Shown: positions 1 through 8,867 of the stretch, piece by piece
Position numbering within the stretch: position 1 is the first letter of the stretch
Layout of the letters: each line of letters starts with the position of its first letter
Assembly (NCBI RefSeq): GCF_006740045.1
Contig: NZ_AP019749.1
Coordinates: forward strand, 2,809,001-2,873,000
From: Comamonas terrigena NBRC 13299
GTDB taxonomy: Bacteria > Pseudomonadota > Gammaproteobacteria > Burkholderiales > Burkholderiaceae_C
DNA: 64,000 nucleotides
Direction of reading: 5' to 3'
Notes under the pieces: model-generated
What the model saw: only the letters and a program-made list of their open reading frames with translations
The model's database searches: none
What the model was told of the DNA's origin: nothing
Program-made: the position numbers and the translations under genes

Positions 1-1
1 C

Positions 2-250
2 GGCGCGCCGCTGGTGATGGAGAACATCTACACCCACCATGGCGCAACCGGCCACGAGGTGCTGTTCATTGGTGAAGTGCAGTTCAGCACGGACTGTTTT
101 GCCCACCTCACCCGCATTGAGTTCCACGAAGACAACGGCACACCCTGCACCGCACGCTGGTTTGCGCTGTCAGAGCTGGACCTGCCCGGCGGCCCGGCGC
201 TCTTTCCGGCCGGGCTCAAGCACACCCTGCTCCAGGCTGCTGACACCTGA
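2..250 (+). CDS. Partial NUDIX-family hydrolase, C-terminal end
   Basis: The frame is open from the window edge, so the true start and N-terminus are missing. The visible 82 residues contain GHEVLFIGEV, an acidic stretch, then RWFALSELDLPGG and a short final helix (FPAGLKHTLL). This order resembles the C-terminal part of NUDIX pyrophosphohydrolases, where a strand carrying W-F-x-L-x-E-L closes the fold. The catalytic NUDIX box would lie outside the window, so neither activity nor substrate can be judged. The family call rests on short motifs only and is tentative. Confidence 0.55.
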   Translation, partial: GAPLVMENIYTHHGATGHEVLFIGEVQFSTDCFAHLTRIEFHEDNGTPCTARWFALSELDLPGGPALFPAGLKHTLLQAADT

Positions 251-350
251 GCAGCGGGGCAACCGGGTCACCGGGTAACGGGGTAACGGGGTGGCTGGAT
301 AACTGGGACAGCCCTATCGCCGGGACATGGCCCGCCATAGCAGCCCTTGC

Positions 351-378
351 GGACATGGGCGGACATGGGCGGACATGG
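351..378. repeat. Short 10-bp tandem repeat (GGACATGGGC)
   Basis: 2.8 head-to-tail copies of GGACATGGGC lie in the 319-bp gap between the NUDIX-like gene and nth. The repeat is non-coding as far as can be seen. No function is inferred; it sits 50 bp before a second, longer microsatellite. Confidence 0.8.
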
Positions 379-430
379 ATGTGCGCCGGCCAGGAGCTGG
401 GACTCGCTGAAGCAGGCCACGGCCAGGACC

Positions 431-485
431 AGCCCAGCCCAGCCCAGCCCAGCCCAGCCCAGCCCAGCCCAGCCCAGCCCAGCCC
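431..485. repeat. Pentanucleotide microsatellite (AGCCC)11
   Basis: Eleven perfect AGCCC units run from 431 to 485 and decay into AGCAT. They end about 85 bp before the nth start codon. A 5-bp unit is not a multiple of three, so copy changes would shift any reading frame through it, but the tract appears intergenic. It could alter the spacing between an upstream promoter and nth; that is speculation. Confidence 0.9.
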
Positions 486-569
486 AGCATTAGCATCAGC
501 CAAAGCAAAGGCAGCCCGGTGCCCCACCCCGTGCGCCGCCTGCCATGCTGCGCGACAATGCGCACCAGC

Positions 570-1229
570 ATGAAAACCACGCAGATCGTCCCCTTCTTCC
601 AAACCCTGCAAGCGGCCAACCCGCACCCGGAAACCGAGCTGGAATACAGCAGCGATTTCGAGCTGCTGGCCGCCGTGCTGCTGTCCGCCCAGGCCACCGA
701 TGTGGGCGTGAACAAGGCCACTCGCAAGCTCTTTCCCGTGGCCAACACCCCGCAGGCCATTCTGGATCTGGGCCTGGAAGGGCTGGAGAGCTATATCAAG
801 ACCATCGGCCTGTACCGCAGCAAGGCCAAGCACCTGATGGAGGCCTGCCAGATTCTGGTGGAGCGCTTCGGCGGCCAGGTGCCCCAGACGCGCGAAGAGC
901 TGGAATCCCTGCCCGGCGTGGGCCGCAAGACCGCCAATGTGGTGCTGAACGTGGCCTTCGGCCAGCCCACGATGGCGGTGGACACGCACATCTTCCGCGT
1001 CAGCAACCGCACCGGCCTGGCGCCGGGCAAGAACCCGCTGGAAGTGGAAAAGCAGTTGCTCAAGCGCGTTCCCGCGGAATTCGCGGTCGACTCCCACCAC
1101 TGGCTGATCCTGCTGGGCCGCTATGTCTGCCAGGCCCGCACGCCCAAATGCTGGGAATGCCTGGTCACGCCCTACTGCGACTTCAAGCCCAAGACGCCCA
1201 TGCCTGCGGCGAAGAAGCGCAGCAGCTGA
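570..1229 (+). CDS. nth: Endonuclease III (DNA glycosylase/AP lyase)
   Basis: Base-excision repair enzyme removing oxidised pyrimidines and nicking at abasic sites. The 219-residue product starting at ATG 570 aligns in register with E. coli Nth: helix-hairpin-helix LPGVGRKTANVV at 114-125 with catalytic Lys120, catalytic Asp138 in AVDTH, and the [4Fe-4S] ligands Cys187, Cys194, Cys197 and Cys203 (C-x6-C-x2-C-x5-C). The frame is open upstream to 519, but ATG 570 gives the usual family N-terminus (MKTTQIVPFF, then NPHPETELEY). It stands alone on its strand, with a microsatellite upstream. A decayed copy of its 3' end lies at 6885-7070. Confidence 0.97.
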   Translation: MKTTQIVPFFQTLQAANPHPETELEYSSDFELLAAVLLSAQATDVGVNKATRKLFPVANTPQAILDLGLEGLESYIKTIGLYRSKAKHLMEACQILVERFGGQVPQTREELESLPGVGRKTANVVLNVAFGQPTMAVDTHIFRVSNRTGLAPGKNPLEVEKQLLKRVPAEFAVDSHHWLILLGRYVCQARTPKCWECLVTPYCDFKPKTPMPAAKKRSS

Positions 1230-1491
1230 AGGCCTGTCGCACGCGGGTTCCGTGGACTGCCCAGGCTCCAGCCACCGCCGGCGTGGCTGCTGCGGTGCCG
1301 GTCTGCGCTGGATCTGCTTTCCGGCCCAAGCAGGCCTCATGTCAGCAGTCCGTCAGGTGTTCGCCTAACGCACAGCGCCCCATCCAATCTGCTTGTGCAT
1401 CAGCAAAAAAATCTTGCAAAAACGCACTGCGCAGGGACTTGGCGCTGACTGGTGACCACAGAATGTATTTTTCAGTGCAAGGGGCTCAAGA

Positions 1492-3240
1492 ATGAAAATT
1501 TCAACGCGATTGATATTGCTGGTGGGCGTCATGTCCATGCTGCTCCTGGGAGTCGGTCTGCTCGGCCTGCGTGGAATGGGGGGCAGCAATGACGGGCTGA
1601 GAACCGTGTACGAAGACCGGACCGTGGCCTTGGGGAAGCTGGGGCAGATCCAGAGTCTGATGATGACCAATGCCTATTTGGTCAGTGCGGCCACACTGGA
1701 TGCGAGTCCGGAGGTGGTGACCCAGCTCACCGCTTCGGTCGATGCCAATATCGGCAGGATCACCAAGGGGTGGGAGGAGTACATGGCCACCTACCTCACG
1801 CCGGAAGAGGCAGGCATTGCCAAGAAGTTTGCCGAAGCCCGTGGTAAATATGTCAAGGAGGGATTGAGGCCCGCTCTGGCGGCGCTGCGCTCCGCCGATA
1901 TGCAGGAAAGCCATCGCCTGTCTACCAAGGTGCTGCCGACGTTGTATGCGCCTGCCAAAGAGCAAGTGGATGCGCTGATCCAGCTGCAGCTTGATGTCGC
2001 CAAGTCGGAATACGACGGGGCAGTGGCGCATTACGGTTCGGTGCGCATGTATTCCACCGTGTCCATCGTGCTCGGACTGTTGTTTGCCGCCAGCGTCGGT
2101 TATTTCCTCATTACCGGGCTTGTGCGTTCGCTCAAGCAGGCCGAGGATCTTTCTCGCGCGATTGAAGCCGGGGACCTGAGCACGCCAGTGGCGATCACCG
2201 GCAAGGACGAGGTGGCGGGCCTGCTGCATACCCTGGTGGCCATGCGTGACAGCCTGATCAAAGTGGTGTCCAGCGTGCGCCAGGGCGCGGATGGCGTTGC
2301 TACGGCAAGTGCTGAAATCGCCCAGGGCAACCACGATCTCTCGGCACGCACCGAAAACCAGGCCAGTGCGCTGGAGGAAACCGCAGCGTCCATGGAAGAG
2401 CTGGACTCCACGGTCAAGCAAAACGCCGAGTCCGCCCGCCAGGCCAACCAGTTGGCCGTGAATGCCAGCCAGGTCGCGGCGCAGGGTGGCGAGGTGGTGG
2501 GGCAAGTGGTTGAAACCATGAAGGGTATCAACGAGTCCAGCCGCAAGATCGGCGACATCATCGGCGTGATCGACAGCATCGCCTTCCAGACCAATATCCT
2601 GGCCCTCAATGCCGCAGTGGAAGCCGCACGGGCTGGCGAGCAGGGGCGCGGTTTTGCGGTGGTGGCCAGCGAGGTGCGTTCCCTGGCCGGGCGATCTGCC
2701 GAAGCAGCCAAAGAGATCAAGACACTGATCGGCGCCAGCGTGGAGCGGGTGGAACAAGGTACCACCCTGGTCGACAAGGCGGGAGAGACGATGACAGAGG
2801 TGGTGCAATCCATACGCCGCGTCACCGACATCATGAGTGAAATCAGTGCCGCCAGCACCGAGCAAAGCGCCGGCGTCTCGCAGGTCGGCGAAGCCGTCAT
2901 GCAAATGGATCAGGTCACCCAGCAGAATGCGGCGCTGGTGGAACAGATGGCCGCTGCAGCCAACAGCCTCAGATCCCAGTCCCAGGACCTGGTGCAAGTG
3001 GTGTCCGTATTCAAGCTTGGCGATGGGGGGAGCCACGCCGCCCAGCGCCAGGCCTTGGGCGCCGCTGCGACGCCCATGCCCACCCGCACCTCAGCGCCGA
3101 AAGCAGCTCCTGCGCCACGCCCCGCTGGAAAGCCTGCCACCTTGGCAAAAAAGACTCCTGCTGCGATCGCTCCCGCCCCCGTTGCCAAAGCAGCGCCTGC
3201 AGCCGCCACGACCCATGACGATGATTGGGAAACTTTTTAA
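1492..3240 (+). CDS. Methyl-accepting chemotaxis protein with CheR-docking tail
   Basis: Inner-membrane chemoreceptor of 582 residues. It has a TM helix at about 7-27, a periplasmic helical-bundle sensor at about 30-185, a second TM at about 186-211, a HAMP domain to about 262, and a cytoplasmic MA signalling hairpin whose tip carries [21 protein letters not shown] long Ala/Pro linker (about 510-570) ends in DDDWETF. The last five residues match the NWETF-type pentapeptide that tethers CheR and CheB in enterobacterial receptors, so this is probably a high-abundance, self-adapting receptor. The ligand is unknown. No che genes are adjacent and no sigma-28 promoter was recognised in the 262-bp upstream gap. 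Confidence 0.95.
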   Translation: MKISTRLILLVGVMSMLLLGVGLLGLRGMGGSNDGLRTVYEDRTVALGKLGQIQSLMMTNAYLVSAATLDASPEVVTQLTASVDANIGRITKGWEEYMATYLTPEEAGIAKKFAEARGKYVKEGLRPALAALRSADMQESHRLSTKVLPTLYAPAKEQVDALIQLQLDVAKSEYDGAVAHYGSVRMYSTVSIVLGLLFAASVGYFLITGLVRSLKQAEDLSRAIEAGDLSTPVAITGKDEVAGLLHTLVAMRDSLIKVVSSVRQGADGVATASAEIAQGNHDLSARTENQASALEETAASMEELDSTVKQNAESARQANQLAVNASQVAAQGGEVVGQVVETMKGINESSRKIGDIIGVIDSIAFQTNILALNAAVEAARAGEQGRGFAVVASEVRSLAGRSAEAAKEIKTLIGASVERVEQGTTLVDKAGETMTEVVQSIRRVTDIMSEISAASTEQSAGVSQVGEAVMQMDQVTQQNAALVEQMAAAANSLRSQSQDLVQVVSVFKLGDGGSHAAQRQALGAAATPMPTRTSAPKAAPAPRPAGKPATLAKKTPAAIAPAPVAKAAPAAATTHDDDWETF

Positions 3241-3446
3241 CTGCTGAGGATCCCGATCCCGATCCTGCCTCCTTGCATAAGCCGCACAAAACGCATAAAG
3301 CAGCAATTGCGCGGGCCTGTGCAGACATGCAGGGATGCACAGGGATACACGGATCGGTCTTTCGCTGGTGCTGCAGCAGGGCTATCGCTGAGGATTCGAT
3401 GGCCCTGGCCTTGCAATTGGCAGCGTGTTGAGGCTGGCCCCCTCCC

Positions 3447-4382
3447 CTAGCTGCGTGGCGCGGTGCCCCCGCGTGCAGGGCGCGCGGCCGGCGTGGACGC
3501 GAACAGCGAGACGGTCCAGTCCATGAACACGCGCACCTGCAGCGGCACGTGGGCGCGGGCCGGGTACATCAGCGTGAGCGGCATGGTTCCCCAGTCCACC
3601 GTGTCCAGGATCTGGACCAGGGTGCCCGCTTTCAGCTGCTCGCGTATGCCGATCTCCTGCAGCTGCGCCACCCCCAGTCCGTGCAGGGCACAGCTCACAT
3701 AGCCCTCATGGTCGTTCACCTGCACGGCGGCGGGCAGGCGCAGCGACACGGCTTCCCCCTCCACAAAATACTGCCACTCCCTGACCCGCTGGTCCCGGCC
3801 ATAGAAGTAGGTCACTGCCTTGTGGGTCTTGAGCTCTTCCACGGTGCGCGGCGTGCCATGGCGTGCCAGGTAGGCGGGTGAGGCGCACACCATCCTGGGC
3901 ACCTTGCTGAGGATGCGGCTCACCATGCTGGTGTTGCCTAGCTGCCCCAGCCGGAGCACACAATCCACCCCCTCGGCAATCAGGTCCACCTGCTGGTCGC
4001 TCACGCCCAGCACCACGTCAACCTCCGGATAGGCCGCCTGGAACTCGTGCAGCCGGGGAATGATGGTCGAGCGAGCGATGGAGTTGCTCATGTCCGCACG
4101 CACCCGCCCCTTCGGGATCGCGTTGCCGCCGTCAAAGAAGCCTCGGGCATCGCCCACGGCGGTCAGCGTAGCGCGCGCCTGGTCGTAGAAGGCCGTGCCT
4201 TCACGGGTCAGCGTGGTTTTGCGGGTCGTGCGGTGCAGCAGCCGGGCACCCACCTCTTTCTCCAGCTCAGTGACCGCATTGGTCACGCGCGGGCGGTACA
4301 TCGCCAGCGCCTCGGATGCACGCGCAAAGCTCTGGTGGTCAGCCACCGCCGTGAAGACACGCAGTTTGTCGATGAAGTCCAT
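3447..4382 (-). CDS. LysR-family transcriptional regulator
   Basis: 311 residues. The N-terminal winged helix-turn-helix (about 1-60, with SFARASEALAMYRPRVTNAV and LHRTTRKTTLT) is followed by a LysR substrate-binding domain with GRVRADMSNSIAR at about 92 and a conserved GLGVAQL segment. The gene is divergent from the arginase-family gene at 4683, and the 300-bp spacer holds a perfect inverted repeat at 4448-4473, so autoregulation and control of that neighbour are likely. The tail is Ala/Arg/Pro-rich. The inducer is unknown. Confidence 0.93.
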   Translation of the reverse strand: MDFIDKLRVFTAVADHQSFARASEALAMYRPRVTNAVTELEKEVGARLLHRTTRKTTLTREGTAFYDQARATLTAVGDARGFFDGGNAIPKGRVRADMSNSIARSTIIPRLHEFQAAYPEVDVVLGVSDQQVDLIAEGVDCVLRLGQLGNTSMVSRILSKVPRMVCASPAYLARHGTPRTVEELKTHKAVTYFYGRDQRVREWQYFVEGEAVSLRLPAAVQVNDHEGYVSCALHGLGVAQLQEIGIREQLKAGTLVQILDTVDWGTMPLTLMYPARAHVPLQVRVFMDWTVSLFASTPAARPARGGTAPRS

Positions 4383-4439
4383 GGGCGCAGGGGCTGAAGG
4401 GGTTGGAGCGATTGAAGGAGCCGGATTGGCAGATTTTTA

Positions 4440-4473
4440 GTTATCCATTTTGTTATCCATATTGATAACAAAA
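4440..4473. promoter_or_regulatory. Candidate LysR operator (direct plus inverted repeats)
   Basis: A perfect 10-bp inverted repeat (TTTTGTTATC, 6-nt spacer, GATAACAAAA) spans 4448-4473. GTTATCCAT also occurs twice in direct orientation, 12 bp apart (4440-4448 and 4452-4460). The site is AT-rich in GC-rich surroundings, about 60-90 bp upstream of the LysR start and about 210 bp upstream of the divergent arginase-family gene. Assignment to the LysR protein is inference from position. Confidence 0.6.
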
Positions 4474-4682
4474 CGATTCACTATATCGATCTTCTGCAAT
4501 GGCAGCTGGATCCCTACATTCCTTTCATGCGCCCCACAGCCCCTCCCCGCTGGCGGGGTGTGCACTCACCGCATGCGCCTTGTTCGCGCTTTTTTGCGCT
4601 TGTGTCGCGCTCTTTTTGGCACCTTCATGTGCCTTCGCGTGCCTTGTGGTCCCTTCTTTCCTTTTCCAGATCCATTGCAGAC

Positions 4683-5558
4683 ATGTCCATTTCACCGTCC
4701 CGCACTCTGCGCCTGAACATCGCCCAATGGCAGGGCAGCGACCGCCCCGACTACCTGATCGGCGGCCGCGTGCTGGCCGCCCTGGCCCCGGCGGCATCCG
4801 GCCCTGAAGTCACCATCGATGTGCCGCCCTCGGCCGCCGCCGTGCGCCCCGTCACGGATAGCATTGCGTCCAAGGCCGATCTGCTGACCATCGCAGAACG
4901 TGCCATGACCGCCATCCGCCAGCACCAACCCCAAGCCATCGTCACCCTGGGCGGCGACTGCCTGGTGGACCTGGCCCCCATGGCCTACCTGAACGAGCAA
5001 TACGGCGACGACCTGGCCATCCTGTGGGTAGATGCGCACCCGGACATCGCGGGCACCACCCAGATGCGCAACGCGCACGCCCATGTGCTGGGCATGCTCA
5101 TGGGCGAAGGCGATCCCGACTTTGGCCGGCTGGTGAAGCGCCCCATCCGCCCCGAACAGGTGCTGTATGTGGGCCTGACGGAAACCACCCCCTACGAGAC
5201 GGAGTTTCTGGACCAGCGCCAGATGCAGCGGCTGAGCCCGGAACAGATTGCCCAGTCCCCCGACGCCGTAGTGTCCTGGCTGCGCCAGACCGGCACCACC
5301 AAGGTGGCCGTGCACTTTGACCTGGACGTGCTGGATGCCGCCCGGTACAGCTTTCTGCTCTTCAACGACCCCGCGGCGGCAGCCAGCACCTGGGACGGCG
5401 TCGCCCAGGGCCGCATGCGGTTGGAAGACATCGCACGCATCCTCCAGCAGGCCAATGAGGTGGCGGAGGTCGTGGGCCTGGCCATTGCCGAATACCTGCC
5501 ATGGGACGCCATCCAATTGGCCAAGGCCCTGCGCACCCTCCCCCTCTTGAACAGGTAG
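4683..5558 (+). CDS. Arginase/agmatinase/ureohydrolase-family enzyme with variant metal site
   Basis: 291 residues from ATG 4683; the frame is open further upstream, but homology begins at MSISPSRTLRLN. The ureohydrolase landmarks are present in order: GGDCLVDLAP at 90-99, VDAHPD at 116-121 (D117, H119, D121 as metal ligands), NAHAHVLG after it, and HFDLDVLD near 213-220. The canonical GGDHS motif has Cys in place of the metal-binding His, so the binuclear Mn site is altered and the reaction may differ from arginine or agmatine hydrolysis. It is divergent from a LysR regulator, which is a plausible controller. Substrate unknown. Confidence 0.85.
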   Translation: MSISPSRTLRLNIAQWQGSDRPDYLIGGRVLAALAPAASGPEVTIDVPPSAAAVRPVTDSIASKADLLTIAERAMTAIRQHQPQAIVTLGGDCLVDLAPMAYLNEQYGDDLAILWVDAHPDIAGTTQMRNAHAHVLGMLMGEGDPDFGRLVKRPIRPEQVLYVGLTETTPYETEFLDQRQMQRLSPEQIAQSPDAVVSWLRQTGTTKVAVHFDLDVLDAARYSFLLFNDPAAAASTWDGVAQGRMRLEDIARILQQANEVAEVVGLAIAEYLPWDAIQLAKALRTLPLLNR

Positions 5559-5892
5559 CCGCGCGCCAACCCGGGTCGGCCAGCACCAGCCTGCGCCAAT
5601 GGGCAGCAACCGGTCGCACGGGGTGGCACGTGGAGGCCATCAGCGACCGTCAACCGCCTGCACCGTGCGCCGCCCCGCAAGCAAGCAAAACCCGTTGAAG
5701 GTCGCCTGAAGCCGGCCGACAAGCTATCGCACCACGGCCGCAGGCCGTCACAGCCCAGCCCACCCGCTGCCAACTGGCGCCACGCAACGCCCTGGGGCCG
5801 GTGAAGCCCTGCCCCAGCTTTGTCCCGCCACTGCCCCAAGGCAGCGATATCGCCGCCCTGTCCATCGCTCCCCCATACACCCGTGCACCCAG
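5559..5892. other. 334-bp intergenic stretch, nothing recognised
   Basis: The region between the arginase-family gene and the nitronate monooxygenase is GC-rich. I see no convincing ORF, hairpin with a T tract, or operator-like palindrome in it. Confidence 0.5.
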
Positions 5893-6882
5893 ATGCACAC
5901 ACCCATGCACCCAACTATGCCATATCCCACTTCACGCCTCACCCAGATTCTCGGCACCCAGTATCCCTTGGTTCAAGCGCCCATGTCCTGGGTCACCAAT
6001 GCGCGCCTGGTCGCCGCAGTGTCCAACGCCGGGGGCCTGGGCGTCCTCGGCCCCCATGCCGGCCACAGCACCGCCCCCAGCAGCACGGAAGAGACCGTCG
6101 AACGCATGCGCGCGGAAATCCGCAAGACACGCGGCATGACCGACAAGCCATTCGGCCTCAATGTGATCCTGGCGGGCAGCGAAACCCCTGACGCGTTCAA
6201 CACCGCATGGATCACCATGGCCCTTGAAGAAGGGGTGACGCACTTTATCTCGGTCGGCAACGCCACCGAACGCGCCTTCCACCTGATGAAGCAGCAAGGC
6301 GCCACGCTCATTCACCGCCCATTGACCCCCACCGTGGCCAATATGCGCCAGGCCGAAGCCCTGGGCGCCGACGTGCTGGTGGCCACCGGGCACGACGAAG
6401 GCGGCCACATTCCCGCCAGCGCCTGGGGCACCTTCACCATCGTGCCGACCATGGTGGACGCGGTCCGTGTCCCCGTCATGGCCACCGGTGGCATCAACGA
6501 CCGGCGCGGGGTGCAAGCCGCTTTCGCCCTGGGCGCCGAAGGGGTCTACATCGGAACGCGCTTCATCGTGACCCAGGAGTCCCCGGCGGCCCAGAGCGTC
6601 AAGGACAGGATCGTTTCTTCAGGCTATGACGACATGGCCTTTGTCTCTCCGGTGCAGCGTTCCATCCGCACACGCACGGCCGACCAACTGGCTGGGTTGC
6701 TTCAGGACCGGCACAACGCCCTCGACTTGGACGACGAAATCCGCAAACTCGGCGGCCTCAAGCCCGGCATGCTGCTGGGCCATATGGACGAAGGCATCAT
6801 TTCCGTGAACACCGGCATCGACATCATCCGGTCCGTCCCCAGCGTTCAGGAGCTGGTGGACAGCTTGCTGGAGGTGGGCTGA
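5893..6882 (+). CDS. Nitronate monooxygenase (2-nitropropane dioxygenase family)
   Basis: FMN-dependent TIM-barrel enzyme that oxidises alkyl nitronates to carbonyl compounds and nitrite. The 329-residue product has NAGGLGVLGP near 46-55, GLNVIL as a barrel strand, GHDEGGH around 165-171 holding the family's catalytic-His region, and the phosphate-binding ATGGI and GAEGVYIGTRF segments. The closely related FabK-type enoyl-ACP reductases share the fold, so the exact reaction is not certain. ATG 5893 and ATG 5917 are both possible starts; neither has a clear ribosome-binding site. The stop is followed within a few bases by the nth remnant. Confidence 0.9.
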   Translation: MHTPMHPTMPYPTSRLTQILGTQYPLVQAPMSWVTNARLVAAVSNAGGLGVLGPHAGHSTAPSSTEETVERMRAEIRKTRGMTDKPFGLNVILAGSETPDAFNTAWITMALEEGVTHFISVGNATERAFHLMKQQGATLIHRPLTPTVANMRQAEALGADVLVATGHDEGGHIPASAWGTFTIVPTMVDAVRVPVMATGGINDRRGVQAAFALGAEGVYIGTRFIVTQESPAAQSVKDRIVSSGYDDMAFVSPVQRSIRTRTADQLAGLLQDRHNALDLDDEIRKLGGLKPGMLLGHMDEGIISVNTGIDIIRSVPSVQELVDSLLEVG

Positions 6883-6884
6883 GC

Positions 6885-7070
6885 CGGTCTCGCCTGGTGC
6901 CGGGCGAGTCCGCAAGAAGTCGATCGGCAACTGCTGTGCCGCATTCCAGGGACTATGTGGTCGAGACTCGCACCACGTACTGCTTCTGTTGGGCCGCTAT
7001 CTGCGAGGCATGCACCCCAATGCGGGGAATGCCTGGTCGCCTCCTGTTGCGACTTCAAGTCTAAGACATA
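6885..7070 (+). pseudogene. Decayed 3' fragment of nth
   Basis: The nucleotide sequence follows the last third of the nth gene at 570-1229, from about codon 148 to the stop region. Shared landmarks are CCTGGTGCCGGGCGAG versus CCTGGCGCCGGGCAAG, TGGGCCGCTAT, GGGAATGCCTGGTC and TGCGACTTCAAG. Indels break the frame, but the last part still reads CGECLVAS, then CCDFKSKT and a stop, preserving the iron-sulfur-cysteine region. No 5' part is present. It abuts the nitronate monooxygenase stop on one side and the AT-rich island on the other, so it probably marks an old recombination junction. Confidence 0.85.
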
Positions 7071-7354
7071 GCTGCCCGCCGTTGCGGGCTATGTTTATAC
7101 CTGCTCACGGCCAGAAGCATCCAGCCAGTTCTTCTTCGCAGTAGGCAGCTTTAGCCTAGTTTCAGTCTGCCAAATAGAAAAAAGGTCAATGACTGCTGCA
7201 TACAAATCGGTCGTTCGGATCAGGCTCCGAGTACAAATGATGCTGAAATAAGGACAGACGTTGTAATTTTTTCCTGTAGCTGTCACAGCTTCCGTAATTT
7301 TTTGAATAAAATCAATAAATTGCAATCTAATTTAAAATAAAATTTCTCATCAGC

Positions 7355-8347
7355 ATGGCAACTGAAGATAGGTTCAAACAAGCTGTCATCGCAACCCTTG
7401 CGAGAAGATCAGCCAATCAGTGTGCAAATCCAGACTGTGGCGCTCTTACTAGTGGGCCATCTGACGATCCGCATGATTCAGTCAATGTAGGTGAAGCTGC
7501 TCATATCTACGGAGCTAATCCAGGCTCTGCTCGCTACGATTCGACGATGACTTCAGTTGACCGAAGCTCAATCACCAACGCAATTTGGCTATGTGGGAAC
7601 TGCCATAAATTGATTGATGATGATCCTGTGAAATATCCTTCGGGTCTTTTGTTTGAATGGCAACGTGCACATGAGCAATTTATTGCGGAGAAGGTCGGGA
7701 AAGCATCTGCGCGAATCAGAAAGAAGTTTGAAGATCGCCATCTCGAAGAATTCGGCCGTCTTAGCTATCTTTCCGAGCGTTTGATTCTTGAGAAGGGTGA
7801 CCTTTGGGAGTATCGGCTAACAGCCGAAGTTCTCAGATTTGAGATGGAGCCAGTTCTGCATCGCTGGAATTCGTTTAAAAGAAAGCTTTACACACTTCCT
7901 AGCAGTAGAGTCACCAAGGAAGATTTCTTTCCTTGGATCGGAATAAAGCTGGAAGAGATAGTTAATATTTCGTACGCTTTCAGCGAACTCATCAATAAGG
8001 AGTTTGCTATTGCTTGGGGAGAACCGGGGGTTCCAGGAAAAGACACAGCAATAGTCGCAACAGCCCGACTATACAGCGAAATGTGTCAAAGCGCTCTAAC
8101 ATGGGAAGAGTCTATAAGATTCTCATTTTTAGATGAGATATTTGAGGAGCTTCAGGGCTTACTAATAGGGACTGCAGGAAAAATTATTGATGAGGCTGCA
8201 AAGCTACCGGTATTCTTGGCCGAAACAGTTAGCACCAATCCTGTAGAAGGGATCTTTCAGCTGAATCTCGTGCTGAGCTTGCCAGAAGGATGGAATGATA
8301 AAGTTAATGCGGCGCTTGAGCGAATACGGATTCAGCTTTCGATGTAG
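7355..8347 (+). CDS. HNH-endonuclease-domain protein of unknown role
   Basis: 330 residues. Residues 20-105 form a zinc-supported HNH module: Cys23/Cys28 and Cys80/Cys83 as paired zinc ligands, EAAH at 47-50 as the first catalytic strand, GSARYD at 57-62, NAIWLCGNCH at 75-84 with the closing His84, then ID and a Trp/Glu-containing helix. The same arrangement occurs in HNH effectors of anti-phage systems such as Cap5, but no SAVED sensor domain is recognised here. The C-terminal 220 residues look alpha-helical and unfamiliar. The codons are much AT-richer than those of the flanks and there is no clear Shine-Dalgarno, which points to horizontal acquisition. A defence role is inference. Confidence 0.8.
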   Translation: MATEDRFKQAVIATLARRSANQCANPDCGALTSGPSDDPHDSVNVGEAAHIYGANPGSARYDSTMTSVDRSSITNAIWLCGNCHKLIDDDPVKYPSGLLFEWQRAHEQFIAEKVGKASARIRKKFEDRHLEEFGRLSYLSERLILEKGDLWEYRLTAEVLRFEMEPVLHRWNSFKRKLYTLPSSRVTKEDFFPWIGIKLEEIVNISYAFSELINKEFAIAWGEPGVPGKDTAIVATARLYSEMCQSALTWEESIRFSFLDEIFEELQGLLIGTAGKIIDEAAKLPVFLAETVSTNPVEGIFQLNLVLSLPEGWNDKVNAALERIRIQLSM

Positions 8348-8861
8348 AAAACCTGCCTCTCCTAGCCGGTTGCGACAGTATCGATTCGTCCAAAATAGAA
8401 ATTACATACAACTCTATGCGCCAAGCCAGAAAGATTTCCGTTGAGCCAACATAGAAATTCTAGCAAAGAGCATTTTGACGAGAAAGGCGTCGCCGTGCAC
8501 GCAGAATTCTCGAACGACGAAGCTAGCGCTCGTTCGGCTGAAACCGGAAAGTGCTACTTATTTCATGCGATGATTGGAGCTTGAGCCCCTTTTCGGTTAA
8601 AAGTGGGATCAGCGGCACCATTGAGCATCGAAGCGCAGCATCACTTTTGGCCTTGATTCGCTCGGCAACGATAAGCACAGTTGTCGAACCCCCGATACCG
8701 ACCTCCATGCCACCACTTTCCGAGTGACGATTTCCTCATTGATTTTTTCGTGCGACTTCTCTTGGTCTGTCGAACTACCGAGAGAGTAAAGCTCACTTCA
8801 AGAAATTGTTCAGACGCGCGTGCCAATAGGCCACTATTCGACGCCTAACTGACAACGAAAC
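8348..8861. other. 514-bp AT-richer spacer within the island
   Basis: Mostly without recognisable genes. It holds one possible minus-strand ORF (8523-8708). An inverted repeat (CGAACGA at 8511-8517 and TCGTTCG at 8530-8536) coincides with the end of that ORF and could form a hairpin, but no T tract follows. Confidence 0.5.
8523..8708 (-). CDS. Possible small ORF or gene remnant, unknown
   Basis: 61 codons from ATG 8708. The translation starts MEVGIGGSTTVLIVAERIK and has protein-like composition. The in-frame codons just before the ATG also read plausibly (NRHSESGG) until a TGA 11 codons upstream, which suggests the truncated 3' end of a longer gene rather than a complete one. A hairpin overlaps the stop. 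No family is recognised. Confidence 0.25.
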   Translation of the reverse strand: MEVGIGGSTTVLIVAERIKAKSDAALRCSMVPLIPLLTEKGLKLQSSHEISSTFRFQPNER

Positions 8862-8867
8862 GTGCCC

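Noticed and set aside
431..485. CRISPR-like repetition
   Set aside because: Perfect contiguous pentamers without spacers; a microsatellite, not a CRISPR array. None of the other repeats has spacer structure either.
7095..7325. 76-codon minus-strand ORF in the AT-rich spacer before the HNH gene
   Set aside because: No Shine-Dalgarno, no recognised family, and AT-rich DNA of this length gives such ORFs by chance; it would also occupy the HNH promoter.
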